Shown: positions 24,985 to 33,921, counted from the first letter of the stretch. The stretch: DNA of 64,000 bases from JAIUNP01 sp020161975 (GCA_036745275.1 DAIOGK010000002.1:1-64000); one strand, 5' to 3'. Translations and numbers: made by a program. The notes: generated by a model from the letters alone, not told the origin.

Positions 24985-25535
24985 AGCCCAGACGACAGGG
25001 AGCGCCTCAGATGCCGCACGCTAAATCGATCCGGCAGGAACGCGCACGCTTTCCGGGCGCTGATGCCCTGTCACGGGTGAGCTGTGTGCTCGTCCAGCCT
25101 GTTTTGACGAGAATCGTTCGCAATGTCGCCGACAAACATCCTTCGCTGTTTGCGCGCCTGGGCGAGCATCAGGCAACCACCTACCTGATCGATCCGGTCG
25201 AACTGCCCTTCTCGCTTCTGTTGCGCCCGGACCCGGAAGCACTCAGCCTGCAAGCGGTGCCGCGCGACAGGCTTCCCCAGGCCGGCGCCTCCATCCGGGG
25301 CAAGTTCCTGCTGCTGCTCAGGCTGATCGATGCAGGTGAGGACGGCGATGCAGCCTTTTTCTCGCGCGGGCTTGATATCGCCGGCAACACCGAGGCGGTC
25401 GTGCGGCTGCGCAACGCCCTCGACGATATCGATGGCTCCATCGTTGAGGATTGCGCTTCGATGTTCGGAGCCCCCGGGCGGTTGATCCTCCAACAGCTGC
25501 GGAAAACCTATGGACAGGCCAATGCAAGATCGTGA
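24981..25535 (+). CDS. ubiT: UbiT-like SCP2-domain lipid carrier for anaerobic ubiquinone synthesis
   Basis: This 184-aa protein has the sterol-carrier-like fold of UbiT: FARLGEHQATTYLIDPVELPFSLLLRPDPEAL, then AFFSRGLDIAGNTEAVVRLRNALDDID. UbiT binds lipid intermediates and works with UbiU and UbiV to make ubiquinone without O2. ATG 24981 overlaps the previous stop (ATGA); ATG 25011, 9 nt after GGGAG, is a good alternative. It overlaps ubiU by 26 bp. Being in the nitrate operon fits the need for ubiquinone under denitrifying conditions. Confidence 0.88.
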   Translation: MKPRRQGAPQMPHAKSIRQERARFPGADALSRVSCVLVQPVLTRIVRNVADKHPSLFARLGEHQATTYLIDPVELPFSLLLRPDPEALSLQAVPRDRLPQAGASIRGKFLLLLRLIDAGEDGDAAFFSRGLDIAGNTEAVVRLRNALDDIDGSIVEDCASMFGAPGRLILQQLRKTYGQANARS

Positions 25536-26535
25536 CGATGTCCTGGCGGAACTGATCTGCCCTGCCGGAACACCGGCTGCCCTGCGCACGGCGGTCGATG
25601 CCGGAGCCGATGCGGTCTATTGCGGATTGCAGAATGCGACCAATGCGCGAAACTTTCCGGGGCTGAACTTTACACCGGACGAGTTGGCTGAAGCCGTGCG
25701 CTATGCCCATGCGCGCGGGGTCAAGGTGCTTTTGGCGCTCAACACCTATCCGCCGGCGGGAAAGGTGGCCCTCTGGCGGGAGGCCGCCGATCTCGGGGCC
25801 CGGCTTGGTGTCGATGCCTTTATCGTGGCCGACATGGGTGTTGCAGACTATATCGCCCGCACCCATCCGTCGGTGCGTCTGCACCTGTCGGTACAGGCCG
25901 CGGCTTCAAGCCCAGAGGCGATCCGCTACTACTGCGAGCATTTCCGCGTGAAGCGGGTGGTGCTGCCCCGCATTCTGACAATCCCGGAAATACGCGCCAT
26001 CCGCCGCGAGATCCCTTGCGAGATCGAGACGTTCATCTTCGGCAATCACGGCCTGATGGTGGAGGGGCGATGCAGCCTGACCAATTACCTGACCGGTCAA
26101 TCCACCAATATGGATGGCGTGTGTTCGCCGGCGTCTGCGGTCGAATATATCCGCCATCCTGACGGGACCATGTCTGCGATGCTGGCGGGCTTCACGATCG
26201 ACCGCTTCGGTGCCGATGACAAGGCCGGCTACCCGACAATCTGCAAGGGGCGCTACCAGGCGCCGCACCGGCCAGAGGGCTATTATGCCTTCGAGGAGCC
26301 GATCAGCCTCAATCTGTCGCGTCTGTTGCCCGATCTGATTTCGGCAGGTGTCCATGCTTTCAAGATCGAGGGCCGGCAACGCTCGAAATCCTACGTCCGG
26401 AACGTCGTTGCCTCCTTCCGCAAGGCGGTGGACGACATCCGGGCCGGTCGACCGGCCAACATCGTAGATCTCATCGCGCTGACAGAAGGCCAGAAAGAGA
26501 CACAAGGCGCCTTTGAAACAAAGAAGTGGCGGTAG
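25510..26535 (+). CDS. ubiU: UbiU, U32-family O2-independent ubiquinone hydroxylase subunit
   Basis: This 341-aa peptidase-U32-like protein has LICPAGTPAALRTAVDAGADAVYCGLQ at the N-terminus and the U32 signature ETFIFGNHGLMVEGRCSLTNYLTG. Cysteines in PCEIE, GRCSL and DGVCSPA, and later TICKGRY, fit the 4Fe-4S ligands of UbiU. With UbiV it hydroxylates ubiquinone precursors without oxygen, using prephenate as the oxygen donor in E. coli. ATG 25522 is a possible alternative start. The peptidase name is historical; no protease activity is expected. Confidence 0.92.
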   Translation: MDRPMQDRDDVLAELICPAGTPAALRTAVDAGADAVYCGLQNATNARNFPGLNFTPDELAEAVRYAHARGVKVLLALNTYPPAGKVALWREAADLGARLGVDAFIVADMGVADYIARTHPSVRLHLSVQAAASSPEAIRYYCEHFRVKRVVLPRILTIPEIRAIRREIPCEIETFIFGNHGLMVEGRCSLTNYLTGQSTNMDGVCSPASAVEYIRHPDGTMSAMLAGFTIDRFGADDKAGYPTICKGRYQAPHRPEGYYAFEEPISLNLSRLLPDLISAGVHAFKIEGRQRSKSYVRNVVASFRKAVDDIRAGRPANIVDLIALTEGQKETQGAFETKKWR

Positions 26536-26539
26536 AACG

Positions 26540-27454
26540 ATGGCGGCGAACATCACAATCGGACCGATTCCATACCACTGGCCTGCGGCGATCAAGCTGG
26601 AATTCTACCGACGCATGGCGGAGGAGCCGGCCATTGACGAGATTTACCTCGGCGAGGTCATCTGCTCGAAGCGGGCGCCCTATTTCGACAATCACCTGCC
26701 CGATGTGACGGCCAATCTCATGGCAGCCGGCAAGACCGTCATCCTGTCGAGCCTTGCCGAGGTGATGCTGCCGCGCGAACGCAAGGCGACGTCCGACCTT
26801 GCCGCACTCGATGATATCGAACTCGAATGCAACAATGCCGCCGCCCTTTACGCGCGCGGCAGGCGACCGCATCGCATCGGTCCGTTCATGAATGCCTATA
26901 ACGAGGCGACCATCGCCTTCATGGCCGATCAGGGCGCAACCCACATCTGCCTGCCTTCCGAACTGCCCGCACCTTCCATTGCGATAGCGGCGGCGGCTGC
27001 CCGCGCGCTTGGGCTCGGCGTGGAGGTGCAGGTCTTTGGACGCGCATCGCTGGCGGTTTCGGCGCGCTGCTATCATGCAAGGGCCCATCGCCGGACCAAG
27101 GACAATTGCCAGTTTGTTTGCGAGGATGATCCAGATGGAATGCCGCTGACATCCCAGAACGGAACGCCCTTTCTCCGGGTGAACGGCATCCAGACGCAAT
27201 CAGAAAGCTATATCGATCTGCTGGCGGAACTCGATGATCTCGATAAACTCGGGATCACCCATTTTCGCCTCAGCCCGCAAATGGTTGACATGGCGGGCGT
27301 GGCCCGGGTGTACAGGGCGCGGGCGACGCGCTCGATCAGCATCGAGGATGCCGGGCAGCAGCTACGCGCACTCTGCGGCGCGACGCCTTTCAGCAACGGC
27401 TTCTACCATGGCGTCGCTGGATACCAATCCGTGCCGGATCTTGCGGCAGGCTAG
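26540..27454 (+). CDS. ubiV: UbiV, U32-family O2-independent ubiquinone hydroxylase subunit
   Basis: This 304-aa partner of UbiU has NITIGPIPYHWPAAIKLEFYRRMAE, EIYLGEVICSKRAPYFD, and the cysteine cluster region LAVSARCYHARAHRRTKDNCQFVCEDD that holds a 4Fe-4S centre. ATG 26540 lies 4 bp after the ubiU stop; an upstream in-frame TTG at 26513 would overlap ubiU and is less likely. It is the last gene of the nar-mog-ubi unit. Confidence 0.92.
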   Translation: MAANITIGPIPYHWPAAIKLEFYRRMAEEPAIDEIYLGEVICSKRAPYFDNHLPDVTANLMAAGKTVILSSLAEVMLPRERKATSDLAALDDIELECNNAAALYARGRRPHRIGPFMNAYNEATIAFMADQGATHICLPSELPAPSIAIAAAAARALGLGVEVQVFGRASLAVSARCYHARAHRRTKDNCQFVCEDDPDGMPLTSQNGTPFLRVNGIQTQSESYIDLLAELDDLDKLGITHFRLSPQMVDMAGVARVYRARATRSISIEDAGQQLRALCGATPFSNGFYHGVAGYQSVPDLAAG

Positions 27455-27469
27455 GCGCACTTTCCAGCC

Positions 27470-27663
27470 TTCCCATCAAGGCAAAGCCGCACGGGCGTCG
27501 AGGTCGTCAGCCCGCCGAACTCCTGCCGCCAACGGTAATACGCGACTTAGGTCACGCCGATTTCGTGCACGGCATCGGCGACGGACTCGCCCTGTGGGAC
27601 CAGAACATCAGCCTGGCGCAAGCTTGCGACGATCCCTTCAGGCTTGTGACGCTTTTCCGACAT
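27470..27663 (-). pseudogene. IS3-family transposase OrfA remnant with internal stop
   Basis: The minus strand from ATG 27663 reads MSEKRHKPEGIVASLRQADV, VADAVHEIGVT, then a TAA stop at 27547-27549, and continues as VAYYRWRQEFGGL. This is the standard HTH region of IS3 (IS407-like) OrfA. The stop, the diverged N-terminus and the lack of orfB show a dead element. It fills much of the gap between ubiV and the GntR gene. Confidence 0.7.
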
Positions 27664-27777
27664 GGAACGGATCCTCCTCGTGGTCACAAGACACACTTCA
27701 AGCTTGAACAGTTCATTGGCGGTGGATCAGGGACGATGGGCAGAACAGAAGAGCGTCAAACACCTTAAAAGTCCGGG

Positions 27778-27787
27778 ATACCGGTAT
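27778..27787. promoter_or_regulatory. ATACCGGTAT palindrome, putative GntR operator
   Basis: A perfect 10-bp palindrome lies 43-52 bp upstream of the GntR gene start. Identical copies occur at 30101-30110 and 32785-32794, each in front of a neighbouring catabolic gene. It is inferred to be the autoregulatory operator of the GntR protein at 27830. Confidence 0.6.
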
Positions 27788-27829
27788 TTCTGTTGTTGAC
27801 GAGGCCAATACTTCCGTCAAGATCCTGCA

Positions 27830-28549
27830 ATGCCAAGACCGTCCAATTCGCGTGTTGCCCCGTTTCGAGCGCCGATCCCGATTGACCGGACCTTGCCGAC
27901 CTCGGGCCAGATCTACCGCGCCTTGCGCAAGTCCATTGTTTCGCTGGCCTACGAACCGGGAGAACCAATTTCCGAAGTTGAAATCGCTGCGGCGGCAGAG
28001 GTCAGCCGCACGCCTGTGCGCGAGGCTCTGGGACGGCTGCAAGAGGACAGGCTGGTTGTCATTCTCCCCAGCCGTGGCACGGTGGTATCGCTGATCAGCG
28101 TGCCGATTGTGCGACAGGCCCTGCGTCTGCGCCGCCTGCTCGAAGGCGATGTGGCCGCGGAGTGCGCGCTCGCATTATCCGATGCGCTTGCCGTCGAGAT
28201 CGACGCCGCCCTCGCTGACCACCGGGGGGCGCTGGCGCGCGGCGACATCGAGGCTGGCTATATCGCCGATGAGCGCTTCCATCAGGCCTTGTTCGATGCT
28301 TTCAACCTTGATCTCCTCTGGTCGAACGTCTCGCAGGCGCGGCTCCAGATGGAGCGGGTGCACAACCTGATGGTTCGCGAACTCAGGAGCCGGGACAGTG
28401 CCGTCGTGTTCCACGCCCGCATCCGCGACGCGATCTTTGCTCGGGACCCTGCGCGCGCACGGCAGGCGATGATCGAACATATCGACGCCAGCAGCGACTT
28501 CGTTGACGCCCTGCAACGCTCGTCCCATCGCTATGTGGCGCAGCCCTGA
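27830..28549 (+). CDS. GntR/FCD-family transcriptional regulator
   Basis: This 239-aa regulator has a winged helix (SGQIYRALRKSIVSLAYEPGEPISEVEIAAAAEVSRTPVREALGRLQEDRLVVILPSRGTVV, about residues 25-85) and a FadR-C (FCD) effector domain with candidate metal-binding residues (DERFHQALFDAF, HARIRDAI). FCD regulators usually sense carboxylic acids or sugar acids. The nearby barrel protein, lactonase and TctC gene each have the same palindrome close by and are the likely targets. Confidence 0.88.
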   Translation: MPRPSNSRVAPFRAPIPIDRTLPTSGQIYRALRKSIVSLAYEPGEPISEVEIAAAAEVSRTPVREALGRLQEDRLVVILPSRGTVVSLISVPIVRQALRLRRLLEGDVAAECALALSDALAVEIDAALADHRGALARGDIEAGYIADERFHQALFDAFNLDLLWSNVSQARLQMERVHNLMVRELRSRDSAVVFHARIRDAIFARDPARARQAMIEHIDASSDFVDALQRSSHRYVAQP

Positions 28550-28570
28550 TCCACTCCGGCTCTTGCAGCG

Positions 28571-29977
28571 TCACGTTTCGAGCGATCGGACCAATGTTCC
28601 AATCCGGGCGAGTTTGTCGTCATCGAGATAACCGTAGCGGTTCATATGAACCCGGCCCCCGGAACCAACGAATGCGGCTTCCAACCGGCGCATCATGTCA
28701 TCGGTCGGGCCATAGCCATGGGCCAGCGCCCAGAAAGCGGAACGGCGGAGCGGCGCGCGGGCGGCCTCCAGCTTGGCGATGATGGCGGCGGTATCGGCGG
28801 GGTGGGCCTCGTTCGGTTCGGGGTAATGCACGGCACCCGGATCAATGACCGGCTCGGCGGTGAACGCAAAGCCGCGACGCACCAGATTGAGCGCCTCAGT
28901 CAGGTCAAGGCCGGTCAGCGCCGTCAACCGTTCGGCATAGGCCCGTTCGATCATCGGCCAGTGCATGGTGAAGAGCTTGACCCCGAGATCGGCGCCAAGT
29001 GAATCAAGTCCAGCAAGATCGAAACCGGACAACCGGTTCAGCGGCGGCGGAAAGCCTTGCAGATAGACCTTCACGCGCCCGCCGGATGCTTCGGCAACAG
29101 TCTGCACCAGAAAACGCGCATAATCGCACACAAGCGCGGCACGGAAGTCGAAAACCTCGGTCAACCCCACGTCCGCAAGGCTCGCTTCCGACAGGCCCGT
29201 GGGCCCGAATGTCCGAACCAGTGCAGCAAAATCAGTACGCTTGGCCAGACAATCGAGCCAACGGTGGCGCAACGCATCCACATCAATGCCGCGCGCCGCG
29301 CCGAAACCAACGGCCTCGGCGCTGAAATCGAACAACAGGCTGTCGGGCGCATAAGGCGGGTATTCCGGCCAGTCGAAGCGTAAGGCATCGAGATCGGGGT
29401 ATTGCGCGACGATATCGGTAATCAACGCCCGCATATAGGTGCGCAGCGCCGGAGCGGCCAGGGAGAGATTGGCATCAACGCGACCAGGCACCATTTGGTC
29501 GAACGCCGTCAACGGCTCATCTTCGACCCGCGACTGCCGGAACTGCACACGGATGGCCGGCGGGGCGGCTGCCATGATCTGGAACTGGGTTTCGATGCCT
29601 GCCCGCCGGCAGGCGGCAAGGAATTCGGAAATGCGCCCGCCCTCGCGCCGCGTCAGTTCCTGCGCGGGCGGCGGCTGGTAGAAACTGCCGGCATAGCGCC
29701 CCGCATCTGGTACGAAACTCGGCGCGCTGCGCAGGTAAAGCGCGTGATGACCCCACAACGGCCGATCGAGTGTGCGGACGCCGCCGGCTCCGGCGTCCGC
29801 CGGCGGCTCGCGCGCACCGGTCGCTTCGTCAGCAGGTTCCATCACGGCAGGTGCCGTGCAGAGGGCGCGGGCACCGGCGACACCGCCGGCCCGGTCCAGA
29901 ATCTGCTGGACGCCCTCGACCTGGATGTATTCCGGCATCACGGTCATGCCAAGCACGGGCGGGGCAAGCGTGGTCAT
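28571..29977 (-). CDS. unrecognised glycoside-hydrolase-like (TIM-barrel) protein
   Basis: This protein has 468 residues from ATG 29977, which follows AGGAG by 7-8 nt; an upstream start at 30073 would add a cysteine-rich non-homologous segment. No signal peptide is seen. Segments such as YPDLDALRFDWPEYPPY, VKVYLQGFPPP and GVKLFTMHWPMIERAYAERL look like barrel strands with acidic and aromatic residues, as in glycoside-hydrolase-like proteins of uncertain activity. The probable role is breakdown of a sugar or sugar acid with the adjacent lactonase. The family is not firmly recognised. The gene converges on the GntR gene and its promoter carries the 30101 palindrome. Confidence 0.6.
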   Translation of the reverse strand: MTTLAPPVLGMTVMPEYIQVEGVQQILDRAGGVAGARALCTAPAVMEPADEATGAREPPADAGAGGVRTLDRPLWGHHALYLRSAPSFVPDAGRYAGSFYQPPPAQELTRREGGRISEFLAACRRAGIETQFQIMAAAPPAIRVQFRQSRVEDEPLTAFDQMVPGRVDANLSLAAPALRTYMRALITDIVAQYPDLDALRFDWPEYPPYAPDSLLFDFSAEAVGFGAARGIDVDALRHRWLDCLAKRTDFAALVRTFGPTGLSEASLADVGLTEVFDFRAALVCDYARFLVQTVAEASGGRVKVYLQGFPPPLNRLSGFDLAGLDSLGADLGVKLFTMHWPMIERAYAERLTALTGLDLTEALNLVRRGFAFTAEPVIDPGAVHYPEPNEAHPADTAAIIAKLEAARAPLRRSAFWALAHGYGPTDDMMRRLEAAFVGSGGRVHMNRYGYLDDDKLARIGTLVRSLET

Positions 29978-30100
29978 GATGACACTCCTGATGTGTTCCC
30001 GATCGGCTGGTTGGGCGGCACTCGTCTCAAGACCGGCACAATAACCTGCCTGACATTGCGCACAGGTCAGCACGGCTGGGCAATTTCGTCAATAACCGGA

Positions 30101-30110
30101 ATACCGGTAT
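30101..30110. promoter_or_regulatory. ATACCGGTAT palindrome, putative GntR operator
   Basis: This second copy extends to a 12-bp palindrome (AATACCGGTATT, 30100-30111). It lies about 124 bp upstream of the ATG of the minus-strand barrel protein and upstream of the plus-strand SMP-30 gene, so it could control both. Confidence 0.6.
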
Positions 30111-30297
30111 TCTGAATCTTGACGCTCTGTCAATATCGTGTCTTGATAGCATGAAAAGCCGTACGCTGACTTAAAGTTGCAGTGCGGACCGACATACCGG
30201 AGGCCCCCCCGATGACGACGGCAAAATCGGCGGTCATGGCCGTGATGGTGCCGCCGGCGCGGGCGATGATCCGCTCCGGCAGATCGACACCCGTCCG

Positions 30298-30501
30298 GTG
30301 CTGATGCGCGGTGGCGCAGTGCTCCATCCCAACGGAGTACCGGCCGGACCCTTGGCGGTTTTGTTCGCCGGCAACCTTTGGGGGCAGATCGACGATCCTT
30401 CCGATCTCGGGCCTGTCGTCAACGTCCTGACCGGCGATGCCACCCGCTGCCTGTCGGAAACCGGCATTATCATTGATGGCGGTCAAACCGCGCAGCCTGT
30501 A
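30298..30501 (+). pseudogene. C-terminal remnant of a short-chain dehydrogenase/reductase
   Basis: The stretch from 30112 to 30521 holds no intact gene. One open frame ends in DLGPVVNVLTGDATRCLSETGIIIDGGQT, which mirrors the C-terminal end of SDR enzymes (an L-x-SDxAxxxTGxxxxxDGG pattern). The catalytic YxxxK and the Rossmann start are missing, so this is a relic. It may once have been a dehydrogenase in the same catabolic set as the lactonase 20 bp downstream. Confidence 0.45.
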
Positions 30502-30521
30502 ACGCAAAGGGGAACCTCAAC

Positions 30522-31445
30522 ATGCTCGGACGAGATGGATTCCTGCCTTTGCCGGTCCAGCCGGTCGAAGGTCATTTCGAGGGGCGGTCGTTCACTGCCT
30601 TGCCGCTTCAGGATACCCTCGGCGAAGGTCCGCTGTGGCATCATGGGCGCGACGCGTTGTTGTGGTTTGACATCACGGGTCGCTTTCTGCTGCGATTGAC
30701 GCCCGACACGGGCCTCCTGGAAAGTGCAAAGCTGTCCGAAACGGCTTCTGCAGCCGGAATCATCGACGATCATTCGATTCTGCTGGCCACGTCGGCCGGG
30801 CTTGGCTGCCTTGATGTTGACAACGGCGCCTGGCGACCGCTGATGCCGTTTCCGGCCGCTGCGGCAGACGTGCGGCCCAACGACGGGCGCTGTGATCCCT
30901 GGGGGCGGTTCTGGATTGGCACAATGGCTGATCCGGTGCGGCCCGATTCCGGCGCTCTCTATCGCTTCGACGGGACGTTGACGGTGTTGCGCCAGTCGGT
31001 GACGGTGCCCAATGCCATCGCCTTTGCGCCGGACCGCCGCACGGCCTATTTCGCCGACAGTCCGACCCGAACGATCGTTGCACTCGATCTCGACGCGGAG
31101 GATGGCACCATCCTTGGTACGCGCCCCTTCGCGCGGCTTGACGGGCCGGGCATTCCTGATGGCGCGGTCGTCGACGCCGAAGGCTTCCTCTGGAACGCCG
31201 AATGGGATGGCGCCCGGCTGACCCGATATGCGCCGGATGGCCGCATCGCATCGATCCTGCGCCTGCCGGTCTCTCGGCCAACCTGTCCGGCGTTCGGTGG
31301 GCCAGACCTCAGAACGCTGTTCATCACGAGCGCCCGCTATGGCCTGGATGCGGCGGACCTCGCCCGCGAACCGCTGGCCGGGGCGCTGCTTGCCTTCGAT
31401 GTGGGGGTTGCCGGGCAGGCCGAACCCGCCGTCACCTGCCTCTGA
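30522..31445 (+). CDS. SMP-30/gluconolactonase-family protein
   Basis: This 307-aa beta-propeller has LGEGPLWHHGRDALLWFDI with the first metal-ligand Glu (about residue 34), RPNDGRCDPWGRFWIGTMAD (Asn ligand), TVPNAIAFAPD, and PDGAVVDAEGFLWNAEWDG with the catalytic Asp. These enzymes hydrolyse sugar or aldonate lactones with a divalent metal in the cytoplasm. The neighbouring SDR relic, barrel protein and GntR regulator suggest a sugar-acid catabolic module. Confidence 0.9.
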   Translation: MLGRDGFLPLPVQPVEGHFEGRSFTALPLQDTLGEGPLWHHGRDALLWFDITGRFLLRLTPDTGLLESAKLSETASAAGIIDDHSILLATSAGLGCLDVDNGAWRPLMPFPAAAADVRPNDGRCDPWGRFWIGTMADPVRPDSGALYRFDGTLTVLRQSVTVPNAIAFAPDRRTAYFADSPTRTIVALDLDAEDGTILGTRPFARLDGPGIPDGAVVDAEGFLWNAEWDGARLTRYAPDGRIASILRLPVSRPTCPAFGGPDLRTLFITSARYGLDAADLAREPLAGALLAFDVGVAGQAEPAVTCL

Positions 31446-31517
31446 TGTGCGATCCGGCGCCGGTCCACCGGACAGCCGGTCCCTGAGGACCGGCGTCCGT
31501 GGTGTCCACGTTGGTTC

Positions 31518-32504
31518 TCAATCGGCCTTGATTCCTGCGGCGGCAATGACGGGCCGGTTGGCATCGCGCTGCATCTTGATGAATTTGGCAAAATCCGCCG
31601 ATGAATCCCCGATCGGAATAGCGCCCTGCGATTTCAACCGCTCCTGAACGTCGGGATCCTTGACGATGGCACGGATAGCCGCTTCCAGTTTGGCAAGGAT
31701 CGCAGGCGGGAGCCCGGCAGGCGCCACGACACCATGCCAGCCGCTGAGCGCCGGGCCGGGCACCACCGACGCGATCGGTGGCACATCAGGCGCGAAAAAG
31801 GCCGGCGTATCGCTGGTGACACCGAGCGCGATCAGTTTGCCTTCCTTGACATGCGGCAGCGATGTGACGGCTGCATCCATGGCCGCATCAACCCGTCCGG
31901 CCAGCAAATCCGGCAACATCTGGGACGAGCCCTTGTATGGCACATGGGTCATCTGGGCGCCGGCATTCTTGAGGAAGAGCTCCATGGCCACATGCAGCGC
32001 CGACCCGCTGCCGGATGAACCATAGTTCAGTTTGCCTGGGTTGGCCTTCAGATACGCCACGAAGTCCTTGAGATTGCGCGAGGGCACCTTCGTCGGGTTG
32101 ATCAGCAGCATGTTCGGCGTAAGGCCGATGTTGCTGATCGGCGTAAAGGCCTTTTCCGCATCATAGGGCATGCTGGCCGGCTTGATCAGCGGATTGAGCA
32201 CCAGCGCGGGCAAGTTGCCCATCCCGAGTGTGTAGCCGTCCGGCGCCGCCTTTGCGACGATATCCATACCGATGATCGACCCGGCGCCAGGGCGGTTTTC
32301 AACGATCACGGGCTGGCCGATCCGGGCCGGGAGTTTGTCGGCAATCAGGCGGGCCATGAAGTCCGAGGCGCCGCCCGGTGCCAGCGGCACGATGATCTTG
32401 ATCGGATGGTTGGGATACTCGCCGGTGGGCGCGGTCTGCGCCATGGCCTTCGATGCGATGGTTGCAGCGATGGCAGAAAGGGCAAGTTGTCGTCTGCTGA
32501 TCAT
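31518..32504 (-). CDS. TctC/Bug-family periplasmic solute-binding protein
   Basis: This 328-aa protein starts at ATG 32504 behind AGGAG, with a signal peptide (MISRRQLALSAIAATIASKAMAQ). Typical Bug features follow: YPNHPIKIIVPLAPGGASDFMARLIAD, VIVENRPGAGSIIGMDIVAKAAPDGYTLGMGN and AQMTHVPYKGSSQMLPDLLAGRVDAA. Bug proteins bind carboxylates for TctAB transporters or sensory systems. No tctA or tctB is in the window, so it is an orphan receptor. The 32785 palindrome lies about 280 bp upstream of its start. Confidence 0.92.
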   Translation of the reverse strand: MISRRQLALSAIAATIASKAMAQTAPTGEYPNHPIKIIVPLAPGGASDFMARLIADKLPARIGQPVIVENRPGAGSIIGMDIVAKAAPDGYTLGMGNLPALVLNPLIKPASMPYDAEKAFTPISNIGLTPNMLLINPTKVPSRNLKDFVAYLKANPGKLNYGSSGSGSALHVAMELFLKNAGAQMTHVPYKGSSQMLPDLLAGRVDAAMDAAVTSLPHVKEGKLIALGVTSDTPAFFAPDVPPIASVVPGPALSGWHGVVAPAGLPPAILAKLEAAIRAIVKDPDVQERLKSQGAIPIGDSSADFAKFIKMQRDANRPVIAAAGIKAD

Positions 32505-32773
32505 GATGGTTCTCCTGCTACTCTGGCCTACCAGATTGAAGAGGTTGCGCTCAGGCATGGCCACAGCGCGCCGGGGGGATTGCATCGGTGTCGCGGGTCG
32601 CCGCCATGGCAGGCAACCGGTCCCGCCGTGGCAGCGGAACCCTGGCGGACACATGGGCGACCGAGTTCCGCGCCGGCAGCGTCCCCTTGCCCCGAATTGG
32701 CGGAAACCAAGTCAAAAATGGGGATGTGAGGACGTCCCGACATGGGGCGATCATGCCAGATACGCATTGGATG

Positions 32774-33919
32774 TCAACACCGGTATACCGGTATACATTT
32801 AACGATGGTGATAGGGTGTGCTGCCGACGCGCACCGGGCAGACCCGGGGACTGCATTTGCCAACTGAATGCGCCGGGGTGGCGACACTGGAATGGGGGAC
32901 AGTGATCGGTCCAAGCACCGCCGATCAGTGCTTTGATGGTCCGGGTGTGCGGCGCGCATCGGGAGGCGTCGGCTCATGTCCGGCGTCAGTTCGCCGCCCG
33001 TTCGCCCGGCGGATTTGCGGCGAAACAGTCCCGCCAGCCCTTGCGGCATGGCAAAGAGCGCAAACAGCAGCAACAGGCCGTTCACGAAATGCTCAAGCCA
33101 GGTCCAGCGGGCAAGGAACGCCCCGAGAATGACCAGAAAGCCCGCGCCGAGCATCGGCCCGGCCAGTGAACCGGCACCGCCCAGCAGAACCAGCAGCATG
33201 ATGAAGATCGAAAGGTTGAACGTAATGAAATCGGAATTGAAGTACTGGTTTTGCTGGGCCACCATTGCACCGGCAACGCCACAGGTCACAGCAGCAATGA
33301 CAAAGGCCAGCACCTTGGTCTGGTAGACGCGGACACCGATGCTGGCAGACGCCAGTTCATCGGCCTGCAGCGAGAGCAACGCCCGGCAGTATCGGCCTGT
33401 CAGCAGGTTGGTGAGCAGAAGCTGCGTCACCACCGACAGAACGATCGCTAACAGGACCCATTGCAGCATAGTGAAGGGCGTGCCGAACCAGGTTGGCGTC
33501 TGGATACCGAATATGCCCATCGCACCGCCGAACGGATCGGTGATCTCGGTCACCACCTTTTCAACGACAATGCCGAAGGCCAGCGTGACCATGGCCAGCG
33601 AGGGCCCCTTGACCCTCAGCGAGGGCAGCGCGATGAGAACGCCGAACAGTGCCGAAACGATCGCGGCGGCGACCAGCGCCGTCCAGGGGCCAAGCCCCCA
33701 TTGCGTGGTGGCCAGCGCCGCGGTGTAGGCACCAGCCGCAAACAGTCCCGCCTGCCCCAGTGACTTCTGGCCGGCATAACCGAGCAGCACGTTCATGCCG
33801 CTGGCGCACAGGAAGTAGGTGCAGATTGAAAACAAGATCCGCAGATAGAATTCGTTCTGAATTGCCGTCGCAACGAGGGCCGCAACCAGTCCGACGAGGA
33901 TGGGGGCAAGGCGCGTCAT
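32774..33919 (-). CDS. LivM-type branched-chain amino-acid ABC permease with an aberrant C-terminal tail
   Basis: From ATG 33919 the first about 295 residues are a normal LivM permease: FLCASGMNVLLGYAGQKSLGQAGLFAAGAYTAAL, IALPSLRVKGPSLAMVTLAFGIVVEKV, AFVIAAVTCGVAGAMVAQQNQY and VLLGGAGSLAGPMLGAGFLVILGAFL. After MPQGLAGLFRRKSAG it should stop near 33020. Instead it runs 80 more codons through proline- and arginine-rich, non-membrane sequence that includes the 32785 operator palindrome. The usual livG and livF ATPase genes are absent. This is read as a 3' deletion that joined the operon to the promoter region of the TctC gene. Confidence 0.8.
   Translation of the reverse strand: MTRLAPILVGLVAALVATAIQNEFYLRILFSICTYFLCASGMNVLLGYAGQKSLGQAGLFAAGAYTAALATTQWGLGPWTALVAAAIVSALFGVLIALPSLRVKGPSLAMVTLAFGIVVEKVVTEITDPFGGAMGIFGIQTPTWFGTPFTMLQWVLLAIVLSVVTQLLLTNLLTGRYCRALLSLQADELASASIGVRVYQTKVLAFVIAAVTCGVAGAMVAQQNQYFNSDFITFNLSIFIMLLVLLGGAGSLAGPMLGAGFLVILGAFLARWTWLEHFVNGLLLLFALFAMPQGLAGLFRRKSAGRTGGELTPDMSRRLPMRAAHPDHQSTDRRCLDRSLSPIPVSPPRRIQLANAVPGSARCASAAHPITIVKCIPVYRC
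32785..32794. promoter_or_regulatory. ATACCGGTAT palindrome inside the foreign tail of the livM-like gene
   Basis: This is the third perfect copy, flanked by further symmetry (CCGGTATACCGG at 32780-32791 overlaps it). It sits upstream of the TctC gene and, oddly, within the last codons of the livM-like frame. That supports the view that the frame end is not original coding sequence. Confidence 0.6.
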
Positions 33920-33921
33920 CG

